The notes below the pieces were generated by a model. That model was not told the origin of the DNA and did no database searches. It worked only from the letters and a program-made list of their open reading frames with translations. Below, one piece after another: positions 1 to 7,395 of a stretch of 64,000 nt of DNA. Location: assembly GCF_003075435.1 (NCBI RefSeq), contig NZ_QCZJ01000006.1, forward strand, positions 1 to 64,000. Direction: 5' to 3'. The DNA comes from Terrimonas sp. GTDB lineage: Bacteria > Bacteroidota > Bacteroidia > Chitinophagales > Chitinophagaceae. Position 1 is the first letter of the stretch, and every line of letters starts with the position of its first letter. A program made the translations under genes and the position numbers.

Positions 1-37
1 TGCTGCAGATGAACAAATGTTAATGCATTATGACAAC

Positions 38-1321
38 TCACAACACATCTAATATGGTTTCCATCTTCATACTCCTCGAACCCTTTACCAGCAATGAACT
101 ATTTACCGGCTTGTGTTGCTTTAACCAGGCTGTAGCTTCGGTTGCATTTTTAAAATATACAAAAGGCTCAGCAATACCTTCAAAATCTCCTCCCACCAAA
201 ATCACATTGCTCCACGTATAATTTTTTATCAGGGAAACAATGTCCTGGTGTTCTTTTTTACTTTCAGGGCCAAGTTCCATCATAGCCCCTAATACCAATA
301 CTTTATTGTCAGCCCGGATTTTTGAAAAATTCTCTATTGCCAGCTTCATGCTGCTCGGGTTGGCGTTATAGGCATCCAGTATAATTTTATTGCTTCCTTT
401 TTCAATCAACTGTGAGCGGCTGTTTGAAGGTGTGTATTGCTGAATAGATGCAATGATCTTTTCATCAGGAACTTTAAAATATTTGCCTGCAGCAATAGCA
501 GCCAGCACGTTTGGCAGGTTATAATCGCCTACCAGTTGTGTTTGAACAGGCATAATATTGCCGGCTTTTATCCAGCCTATTTCAAGAAAAGGTTCGCTTT
601 TAATGGTATTGCCGGTTATATTAGCCGCATCCGTTCCATATGTATATATGGTAGGAATTCCTTTGCTCATCTCCCGCAGGTAATCATAATCCCACATTAC
701 GAAAGCAGTGCCATTATTCAGGCGCAGGTAATCAAACAGTTCCCCCTTTCCTTTTCTTACGCCTTCAATGCCGCCAAAACCTTCAAGATGAGCTTTGCCG
801 CAATTAGTGATCAAACCGTGAGTAGGCGCAGTATATACACAATAGCCTTCTATTTCTTTAAGATGGTTAGCACCCATTTCCACTACGGCTATTTCCGCGT
901 CTTTTTGTATAGCCAGTAATGTAAGTGGTATACCGATATGGTTGTTTAAATTTCCCTGGGTGGTATAGGTTCTGTATGCAGAAGAAAGCACAGCATGAAC
1001 CAGCTCCTTGGTCGTTGTTTTTCCGTTGCTGCCGGTAATAGCAATAACAGGAATATTGAATTGCCGCCTGTGATAACCCGCAAGCTCCTGCAGGGTAGTA
1101 AGTACATTAGCCGTGCGGATGATCCTGTTATCAGAAAAGCCCGGGTCTTCATCTACCACCACAAAAGCGGCGCCTTCATCAAGCGCCTTTTTGGCAAAAA
1201 GATTGCCGTTGAAGCTTGGGCCTTTCAAAGCAAAAAAAATATCACCGGGCTTAAGTTTCCTGGTATCTGTTTCTACAGATGAAAATTGCAGGAAATGATC
1301 ATATAGCTGTTCTATGCGCAT
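38..1321 (-). CDS. murF: UDP-N-acetylmuramoyl-tripeptide--D-alanyl-D-alanine ligase
   Basis: Cytoplasmic ATP-dependent Mur ligase that adds D-Ala-D-Ala to UDP-MurNAc-tripeptide, the last soluble step of peptidoglycan precursor synthesis. About 427 residues, normal for the family. The order is an N-terminal substrate domain (VETDTRKLKPGDIFFALKG), a central ATPase domain with the Mur P-loop AITGSNGKTTTKELV, then NNHIGIPLTLL and the EMGANH motif, and a C-terminal domain with LDAYNANPSSM. I start at MRIEQLYDHF (1321) because the 13 upstream codons have no family-like sequence. It stands alone here, not in a dcw cluster. The family assignment is secure; only the start is uncertain. Confidence 0.95.
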   Translation of the reverse strand: MRIEQLYDHFLQFSSVETDTRKLKPGDIFFALKGPSFNGNLFAKKALDEGAAFVVVDEDPGFSDNRIIRTANVLTTLQELAGYHRRQFNIPVIAITGSNGKTTTKELVHAVLSSAYRTYTTQGNLNNHIGIPLTLLAIQKDAEIAVVEMGANHLKEIEGYCVYTAPTHGLITNCGKAHLEGFGGIEGVRKGKGELFDYLRLNNGTAFVMWDYDYLREMSKGIPTIYTYGTDAANITGNTIKSEPFLEIGWIKAGNIMPVQTQLVGDYNLPNVLAAIAAGKYFKVPDEKIIASIQQYTPSNSRSQLIEKGSNKIILDAYNANPSSMKLAIENFSKIRADNKVLVLGAMMELGPESKKEHQDIVSLIKNYTWSNVILVGGDFEGIAEPFVYFKNATEATAWLKQHKPVNSSLLVKGSRSMKMETILDVL

Positions 1322-1659
1322 AGCTGCAAAAGTAGGTAAGATTGAGCAGTCAGCGGTCATGGGTCAGCTATCAGCAGTCAGCTATCAGCTAAGGGCTGTG
1401 AGCGGTGGGCGGTTGCTGAAGTCTGAGATTGGTGTATGGATATTGAACAGAGTACAAGGTAAGGGTGTCAGGTCAATGCAGATCAGTGGTGGATAGCAGT
1501 TGTATTTTACCTGGCATGGGTGAAGCTTTAGCATCAAAATTTTTTATCCCCTAAAAGCAAAACAGTGGGCTTAGCTCTTTAGCTGACTGCTGATAGCTGA
1601 AAGCCGATAGCTCCCCGCTCCCCGCTAATCCCCTAACTTTGTATAACAAAGCATTTTCC
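1322..1659. repeat. Intergenic stretch with a 20-bp inverted repeat family
   Basis: No gene seen. It contains TCAGCTATCAGCAGTCAGCT at 1364-1383 and its exact reverse complement at 1581-1600. The same word recurs at 44714-44733, so this is a dispersed intergenic repeat. The divergent promoter region for murF and the aldo/keto reductase must lie here too. Confidence 0.75.
1634..1641 (+). promoter_or_regulatory. Bacteroidota-type -7 element
   Basis: TAACTTTG matches the TAnnTTTG -7 consensus of the Bacteroidota housekeeping sigma factor and lies 18 bp upstream of the chosen aldo/keto reductase start. No clear -33 TTG was found, so this is suggestive only. Confidence 0.4.
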
Positions 1660-2556
1660 ATGAAATACCACACACCTGGAAAGTCAACCTTATCTGTAAG
1701 CGAAGTGGTGTTTGGCTGCATGTCTCTTGGCAGAGATGATGATGCCAATGCCATGTTGATTCACGAAGCAATTGATTCGGGTATAAATTGCTTTGATACC
1801 GCCAATATTTACCAGGATGGCTTTAATGAAGAGACACTTGGCAAAGCAATTAAAGAAAAAAGAAGCAAAGTAATTATTGCTACCAAGGTGGGCAACCGCC
1901 GCAGGCCAGATGGTAAAGGACTTGACTGGGATCCCCGGAAAGAGCATATGCTTACCGAAGTGGAAGAAAGCCTTAAAAGATTGCAAACAGATTATATTGA
2001 TCTTTACCAGCTACATGGTGGTACAATTGATGACCCGATAGATGAAACAATCGAAGCTTTTGAAATCCTGAAGCAACAGGGCAAGATCAGGTTCTATGGT
2101 ATTTCTTCTATAAGGCCGAATGTTATACGTGAATATGTGCAGCGCGCTGCTATAGTGAGCGTGATGATGCAGTATAGTTTGCTTGACCGGCGGCCGGAAG
2201 AAACCTGTTTTTCTTTGCTGGAAGAAAACAGGATTGGCATTTTGACGAGGGGAAGCTTAGCAGGAGGATTACTTGCGGGCAAACACGCTAACCCATACCT
2301 TAATTATGATGAAGACCAGGTATATAAAATGGCATCTGCGGTGCAGGCTATTTCCGGGTTGCAGAGAAATGCATCGCAAACAGCTTTACAGTTTGTGCTG
2401 GCCCGGCAGGAAGTAACAGCAGCAGTTGTGGGCATACGCACGCCTGAGCAGCTCCGCGATATTATTGCGGCTACGCTTGCTCCACCACTTACTGAAAATG
2501 AAATAGCGTATCTGCGTTCCCAGCTCCCGGTGAATTATTATGAGTTGCATAGGTAG
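1660..2556 (+). CDS. Aldo/keto reductase
   Basis: NAD(P)H-dependent reductase of the AKR superfamily, (beta/alpha)8 barrel, about 298 residues. Expected catalytic residues are visible: Asp in FDTANIYQDG, Tyr in the same segment, Lys in IIATKVG and His in LYQLHGG. The C-terminal cofactor segment AAVVGIRTPEQLRD is typical. I choose MKYHTPGKSTLSVSEVVFG at 1660 rather than the ORF start at 1639, because AKRs begin close to this R-x-L-G-like strand. It is a lone gene and the substrate cannot be inferred. Confidence 0.9.
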   Translation: MKYHTPGKSTLSVSEVVFGCMSLGRDDDANAMLIHEAIDSGINCFDTANIYQDGFNEETLGKAIKEKRSKVIIATKVGNRRRPDGKGLDWDPRKEHMLTEVEESLKRLQTDYIDLYQLHGGTIDDPIDETIEAFEILKQQGKIRFYGISSIRPNVIREYVQRAAIVSVMMQYSLLDRRPEETCFSLLEENRIGILTRGSLAGGLLAGKHANPYLNYDEDQVYKMASAVQAISGLQRNASQTALQFVLARQEVTAAVVGIRTPEQLRDIIAATLAPPLTENEIAYLRSQLPVNYYELHR

Positions 2557-2752
2557 CACATCGTAGACCGGAATTGAGTATTTTAAGCACATAGGATATA
2601 TGCCGGCAAAGGTTACTTTAAATTTTTGTTTTTTTGCTTCCGCAACCGGCTAACCAGGTTACTGGTAGAAATTGCAGATGGTGTATCGGCATAATTTTTA
2701 CCTGCTAATTACGGGCGTTTTAAAAACCTAAGCCTATAAACTTAATCAGCAA

Positions 2753-3721
2753 ATGGACTTTTTAAAAATATCGGAAGTAAATAGAAAGGATGAGCTTGGA
2801 TTTGAAATCAAAAACATTAACCTTTCCGTTGCTCAGTTCAGCAAAACGGCAATAGCAGGTGCAACGGGCTCAGGCAAAAGCACTTTGCTAAAAATTATTG
2901 GCGGACTAGCGCATGCCGATTCCGGAGTAGTACTGTTCAGGGGAGAAAAAGTTTTAAGCCCGCTTGAAACACTAATACCCGGGCATAAAGGCATTGCATA
3001 CCTGTCGCAGCATTTTGAATTAAGAAATAACTATCGCGTTGAAGAAGTATTATCGTACGGCAATACGCTCGAAGAAGATGAAGCACAAAATATTTATACC
3101 ATCTGCCGCATTGATCATTTACTGAAACGTTGGACAAATCAAATTTCAGGGGGAGAAAGGCAGCGTATAGCGCTTGCTAAATTATTGGTTAGTTCTCCCC
3201 AATTACTGTTGCTTGATGAACCCTTTTCCAATCTTGATTTTACACACAAAACCATTTTAAAATCTGTTATAGAAGATATTGGTAAAAGGCTGCAGCTTAC
3301 CTGTATCCTTGTTTCTCATGATCCGCAGGATGTATTATCGTGGGCAGATAATATTTTAATCATACAAAACGGAGCAGTTATTCAGCAGGGCTCTCCTGAG
3401 GAAATTTATAAAAGACCGGTTAACGAATATGCAGCAGGGCTTTTTGGTAAATATATTTTACTGCCTGGAAGTGTAATAAATTATACTGTGCCGGATGGAA
3501 AAAATCTTTTTATACGTTCTTCTCAATGCACGGTTAACGGCACACAAAAACCAATGCTGAAAGGCGTGGTGAAGAAAGTATTATTTACCGGGGATTATTA
3601 CGACGTTGATATTGCCATCAATCAACATATTGTTACTATCAAAACTGAAACCGACAGTTTAAGCGTTGATCAGCAGGTTACGGTGTCTATACAAATTCCG
3701 GAAGTGCCGTGGTTTTTGTAA
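2753..3721 (+). CDS. ABC transporter ATP-binding protein, PotA/MalK-like with C-terminal TOBE-type domain
   Basis: Cytoplasmic ATPase subunit of an importer. Walker A GATGSGKST is at residues 36-44, the signature ISGGERQ at 131-137, Walker B LLLLDEP at 151-157, and the switch His in LVSHDPQD follows. Residues about 240-322 form an extra C-terminal beta domain (VKKVLFTGDYYDVDI) like the TOBE domain of PotA, MalK and ModC proteins. No permease or binding-protein gene is adjacent, so it is an orphan here and the substrate is unknown. Length is 322 residues. Confidence 0.85.
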   Translation: MDFLKISEVNRKDELGFEIKNINLSVAQFSKTAIAGATGSGKSTLLKIIGGLAHADSGVVLFRGEKVLSPLETLIPGHKGIAYLSQHFELRNNYRVEEVLSYGNTLEEDEAQNIYTICRIDHLLKRWTNQISGGERQRIALAKLLVSSPQLLLLDEPFSNLDFTHKTILKSVIEDIGKRLQLTCILVSHDPQDVLSWADNILIIQNGAVIQQGSPEEIYKRPVNEYAAGLFGKYILLPGSVINYTVPDGKNLFIRSSQCTVNGTQKPMLKGVVKKVLFTGDYYDVDIAINQHIVTIKTETDSLSVDQQVTVSIQIPEVPWFL

Positions 3722-3795
3722 TGAATGGGCAATAGTGAATAGCAACAGTGAAAGTTTTAAAAGTTATTTAGCAGCAGGAGACAGGAAGCAAAAAA

Positions 3796-4116
3796 TCATT
3801 TGTTACAATACCGGAATAATTTGATTATATCTTCCTCCTTTTTAAAATCAATTGCATTGGCTTTTATAAAATGGTTAAACCTGTCGCCAATAAAGTACTT
3901 AACTACAGGATAATATCTTACTTTGTCGATGTGAAACATCCCTGTCCGGGTTTTGGGGCCTTCAAAAGAAATGCTTTCGGAATCCACGCGCTGGTAAAAT
4001 TTTATAGTTTTCTTAATGGCAATCTTATACACGTTGTCTTTACGAACCTGAAGGAGATATCCTTTGTCATAATAATACACCAGGTCATTAATCACCAGGC
4101 TACAATATTCCTTCAA
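3796..4116 (-). CDS. Small conserved-looking protein of unknown function, translationally coupled
   Basis: 106 residues, basic, rich in aromatic and beta-branched residues, with no signal peptide and no motif I recognise. Its only sensible start is TTG at 4116-4114, which overlaps the TGA stop of the upstream radical SAM gene in a TTGA arrangement and suggests translational coupling. A GTG eight codons in is an alternative. The coupling suggests a job linked to the radical SAM protein, but that is inference. Confidence 0.6.
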   Translation of the reverse strand: MKEYCSLVINDLVYYYDKGYLLQVRKDNVYKIAIKKTIKFYQRVDSESISFEGPKTRTGMFHIDKVRYYPVVKYFIGDRFNHFIKANAIDFKKEEDIIKLFRYCNK

Positions 4117-5222
4117 AACAACTTCCCCTGTTCTCCCGGTCTTCTGAAGATCGTAGTATCCAATCCCTGCCTTCCCTCATTCATATGATAGAGCTTGCCA
4201 TATTTTTTATACTGCTGCGCTATGATCTGCGCTATGGCGCCTTCACCACGCATACGCAGGCCCCAGCGGGTATCATTTACCTTACCATCGTGACTTTGTT
4301 CTATCATGTGCCAAACCTTATCCGCCCGGTCGGGGAAATTTTTATACAGCCAGTCGTGAAACAAAAATTTGATGGCGCCATTCAAACGGATAAATGTATA
4401 CGCCGTAAACGTTGCACCTGCATCTGCCGCCGACTTCATGATGCGCTGCATTTCATGGTCATTAAGCCCGGGTATCATCGGACCCATCATAATGCCCATT
4501 TTTATACCGGCATTGCTTAGTTCTTCAATTACTCTCAATCGCTGAACCGCTGTAGCTGTTCGCGGCTCCATTACGCGGCGCAGCTCTTCATTAAAAGAGG
4601 TAATGGAAACCATTGCTGTTACCAGTTTTTTTTGTGCAAGTTCCTGCAATACATCTTTATCTTTTATGATCCAGGCATTTTTGGTGAGTATACCTACGGG
4701 ATGATTAAATTCATTACAAACCTGTAATAATCCTCTTGTTAAGCGATACTTCTGTTCCGCCGGTTGGTAGCAATCTGTATTACCACTAACCATTATCGGC
4801 ATTACTTCCCATTTGGGATGCATAAGCTGCTTGCGCAGTAATTGAGGTGCGTTCATTTTTACGATGATCTTTCTTTCAAAATCAAGTCCTGCACTGTAGC
4901 CCCAGTATTCATGCACATTGCGGGCATAACAGTATATACAGCCGTGTTCGCAGCCTGCATAGGCATTCATGCTGTAAGCCATTCCAACATCAGGGCTATC
5001 CACTTTATTCACAATGGTTTTGCTTTGCTGTTCTATATATTGGGTGGGAACATTAGGGTCTGTCCAGTCATCAATGCCTTCAATATGTTCGCGGGTAATT
5101 TCGTCTTTTAAGAATTTGTTTTTGGTATTAAACTGGGCGCCCCTGCCATGCAGGTATTGCTCGGCTTCTTCTTTATCCCGAGCAGATACTTTATAGTGAT
5201 CTTGTTGTAATTTGTTGGACAT
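4113..5222 (-). CDS. PA0069-family radical SAM protein (SplB-like)
   Basis: Radical SAM enzyme of about 369 residues. The 4Fe-4S motif CxxxCxxC is seen as CEHGCIYCYARNVHEYWG, preceded by YSMNAYAGCEHG as in the PA0069 and spore photoproduct lyase-like group. The rest fits the SAM barrel: MVSGNTDCYQPAE, VGILTKN, SITSFNEELRRVMEP, and GPMIPGLNDHEM. Start chosen at MSNKLQQDHYKVSARD; an ATG five codons upstream (5237) is possible. The substrate of the family is not established. It overlaps the following 106-residue gene by 4 nt. Confidence 0.88.
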   Translation of the reverse strand: MSNKLQQDHYKVSARDKEEAEQYLHGRGAQFNTKNKFLKDEITREHIEGIDDWTDPNVPTQYIEQQSKTIVNKVDSPDVGMAYSMNAYAGCEHGCIYCYARNVHEYWGYSAGLDFERKIIVKMNAPQLLRKQLMHPKWEVMPIMVSGNTDCYQPAEQKYRLTRGLLQVCNEFNHPVGILTKNAWIIKDKDVLQELAQKKLVTAMVSITSFNEELRRVMEPRTATAVQRLRVIEELSNAGIKMGIMMGPMIPGLNDHEMQRIMKSAADAGATFTAYTFIRLNGAIKFLFHDWLYKNFPDRADKVWHMIEQSHDGKVNDTRWGLRMRGEGAIAQIIAQQYKKYGKLYHMNEGRQGLDTTIFRRPGEQGKLF

Positions 5223-5490
5223 ATAATTTTGTTGCATCACAGAAGCAGTGAGAATACAGTGAGTCACGCGGGTCATGTATTCATATCTGCATAGCGTGAT
5301 AAATTATAAAATCATTCTTTTAATTCCTTCTTTCATAGGAAGTGTGTAGCTGTATCCATCATTTGAGATGCTGACTGCTTTTCTTTTTCAGAAAGCGTTT
5401 ATACAGCTGTGCTATATATTGTTCCATAATTTTCAGTAATTAAAAATTCTCTGTGAAACTCAGTGTCCCAGTATCTCCGTGATTATCCAA
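5223..5490. other. Intergenic region without a supported gene
   Basis: I see only short open frames and a degenerate 22-codon minus-strand frame. It should contain the promoter of the radical SAM gene. Nothing else is supported. Confidence 0.4.
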
Positions 5491-6102
5491 TCAGAACAAC
5501 TCACCCTGCCTCGTCATCACCGGCAAATTCTGAAATACAAACCGCTCCGCTATCTGGTATGCTTTTTCGCCAACACGCCTTTTCAGCAGCAGCATGCTAT
5601 CTGCAATAAAACGTCCGGTAAAATGCCGGTGACTGTATTCCTGCCAGCCTTTTTCATATTGCCAGGGCGCCAGTTTGCGTGCAATAGTAAGATGTGGCTC
5701 CAGCATAAAATGCGGCTTATTATCATCATTTAATTTCATGAGCCGCTGTGTTTCTGTACGGATTTCCTTAACCAGGTTCTGCACCGGTATTTTTGATAGC
5801 ACATTTATATATATGGTGTGCGAAGGAAAACTTCCGTAATCTTTCAGCTCCAGCTTAAATGCCGGCGAACCCATTGCCACTGTTTTCAACCGGTGTATGA
5901 TTCTTGATTCCATCATTTCATACTGCACAAAGTTTACCAGGGAGATATGCGGTTTGCCCCACCTGGCAGTATCTGTTTTGTAGGTGTTGGCAAAATCTTC
6001 TTTTATCTTCATGATCTTGTGCCACAGCTCTTCCGGCGGACTTAGCACCAGCAGGTATTCGTTTACGTTATACCCGGGTAATGCCTGAATTATTTTTTGC
6101 AT
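5491..6102 (-). CDS. 2'-5' RNA ligase-like (2H phosphoesterase) family protein
   Basis: About 203 residues. It carries the two HxT/S motifs that define 2H phosphoesterases, in KPHISLVNF and EPHLTIARKL, spaced as expected for the family. Members act as RNA 2'-5' ligases or cyclic phosphodiesterases; the cellular substrate is unknown. Start at MQKIIQALPGY (6102); the six upstream codons belong to the shared promoter region. It is divergent from the UmuD homologue with a 73-bp gap holding a palindrome. Confidence 0.85.
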   Translation of the reverse strand: MQKIIQALPGYNVNEYLLVLSPPEELWHKIMKIKEDFANTYKTDTARWGKPHISLVNFVQYEMMESRIIHRLKTVAMGSPAFKLELKDYGSFPSHTIYINVLSKIPVQNLVKEIRTETQRLMKLNDDNKPHFMLEPHLTIARKLAPWQYEKGWQEYSHRHFTGRFIADSMLLLKRRVGEKAYQIAERFVFQNLPVMTRQGELF

Positions 6103-6138
6103 AACGATGATTTTGATCAATCAATTATTTAGCATAAA

Positions 6139-6159
6139 TTTACTAAATATTTTAGTAAA
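6139..6159. promoter_or_regulatory. Palindromic candidate operator in a divergent promoter
   Basis: Perfect 9-bp arms TTTACTAAA and TTTAGTAAA separated by TAT, in the 73-bp gap between the 2H phosphoesterase and UmuD-like genes. Symmetry, AT richness and position fit a repressor operator, perhaps LexA-type, but no such site is established for this organism. Confidence 0.55.
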
Positions 6160-6175
6160 ACAAATTTTTAAATAT

Positions 6176-6610
6176 ATGGAAGAGAAAGTTTTTTATAAAT
6201 CCAGTTATAACGGAACAAAAAAATTCAGCCAGTGGGATGTGGAGCATTCGGATGCTACAGGATTCGGAGCTGCTGCAGATGATTATATGGAACGCAGTAT
6301 TGATTTGAATGAAGAATTGATGAGAAATAAACCCGCTACATTTATAATGCGTGTAGGCGGCGATGCTATGATTGATGCAGGTATTTCCAATGGTGATATT
6401 GTAATAGTAGACCGGTCGGTGAAGGCAGCCAATGGTAAAATTGTGATTGCTGTGCTCAATGGTGAAATGCTGATACGGCGGTTAGAAAAAACTTTTAACA
6501 AAACAAGGCTTATTCCTGAATGCAAAAATCTTTCACCGATTGACGTTGATATATCGGGAGCAGATTTTGCCGTGTGGGGCGTGGTTACGTATTGTATACA
6601 TGCATGTTAG
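6176..6610 (+). CDS. UmuD-like S24 peptidase homologue, catalytic dyad lost
   Basis: 144 residues, the length of UmuD. It aligns throughout with E. coli UmuD: ADDYMERSIDLNEELMRNKPATF, then GGDAMIDAGISNGDIVIVDRS, GKIVIAVLNGEMLIRRLEK and the C-terminal VWGVVTY. The nucleophile normally in GDSM is Ala64 here (GCT, 6365-6367), the general-base Lys in VKKL is Arg101, and the cleavage-site Cys-Gly/Ala-Gly is Thr28-Gly29. It therefore should not self-cleave. No umuC follows; the next gene is on the opposite strand. Start ATG 6176 follows the promoter palindrome. Confidence 0.85.
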   Translation: MEEKVFYKSSYNGTKKFSQWDVEHSDATGFGAAADDYMERSIDLNEELMRNKPATFIMRVGGDAMIDAGISNGDIVIVDRSVKAANGKIVIAVLNGEMLIRRLEKTFNKTRLIPECKNLSPIDVDISGADFAVWGVVTYCIHAC

Positions 6611-6713
6611 AAGCCAGCTTAGGAAGAAAATCTGTTTTAGCTTATAAAACGACGGATATTACGATTCGCAAAATGCAATATCCATCGTTTAAATATAACA
6701 GGCTGCCAACCAG

Positions 6714-7226
6714 TTATTTTACCGGCATTACCCTGCCACTGAAGCTGACAGGGCTCCTGTTGGTAAGCTGCACATTTAACTGAGCCGAGCCATTGGTAAA
6801 TAAAGTAAAATTATATACCTGAACTTCGCGAACATCATTTGCCCTGATATTGATGTCCCATCTTCCTGTACCTGATTCATTCTTGTTCAGGGTAAAATTT
6901 GTTGAGCTGAAATCTAACGGGCTTGTTGTTTCGCCTATGGGTGCGGTATAGGCACGTCCAAAATAAGGAAGCGCTGATGTAAGTGTATCATTATTTAAAA
7001 TAACAGTGTAGCGTGAGGTAAGCGTTCGTGAGCGGCCACGTTGAGGCATAACCTGGTTGGCAACAAATATCCATTTACCTGATGTGATCGCCTGCGCCAT
7101 CTCTGCCTCAGACGCACCCACTACTTCAACAGGTTGTTTTGTGGTGGAGCAGGAAGCAAAAAAATACAGGCAAAAAAATAACGCGATACCTGGAGCAATA
7201 AAGCGAAATTTATTATACTGTTTCAT
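6714..7226 (-). CDS. DUF4251 domain lipoprotein
   Basis: 170 residues with an N-terminal signal and lipobox ending FFASC, so it is probably a lipid-anchored periplasmic or outer-membrane protein. The body has DUF4251 features: GKWIFVANQVMPQRG, LTSRYTVILNNDTLTSALPYFGRAY, and a C-terminal beta strand VSFSGRVMPV. The family is widespread in Bacteroidota and its function is unknown. It is single, convergent with the UmuD homologue. Confidence 0.82.
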   Translation of the reverse strand: MKQYNKFRFIAPGIALFFCLYFFASCSTTKQPVEVVGASEAEMAQAITSGKWIFVANQVMPQRGRSRTLTSRYTVILNNDTLTSALPYFGRAYTAPIGETTSPLDFSSTNFTLNKNESGTGRWDINIRANDVREVQVYNFTLFTNGSAQLNVQLTNRSPVSFSGRVMPVK

Positions 7227-7395
7227 AAAAGCTATTTTATGTCTATAAAGTTACAACACAGGTTATCCTTAATACAAGTGTTTGGAAAATTTTATTATGA
7301 CATTGAGAAAACAATAAAAATAATAATAGCTATTAGGTATAATGTACGATATTTGAAAGGGTTGCTATTGCTCATATTAATTCAATAAATCTGTT

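Noticed and set aside
6107-6175. Upstream extension of the UmuD-like frame to 6107
   Set aside because: The extra 23 codons run through the AT-rich divergent promoter and palindrome and do not match UmuD N-termini.
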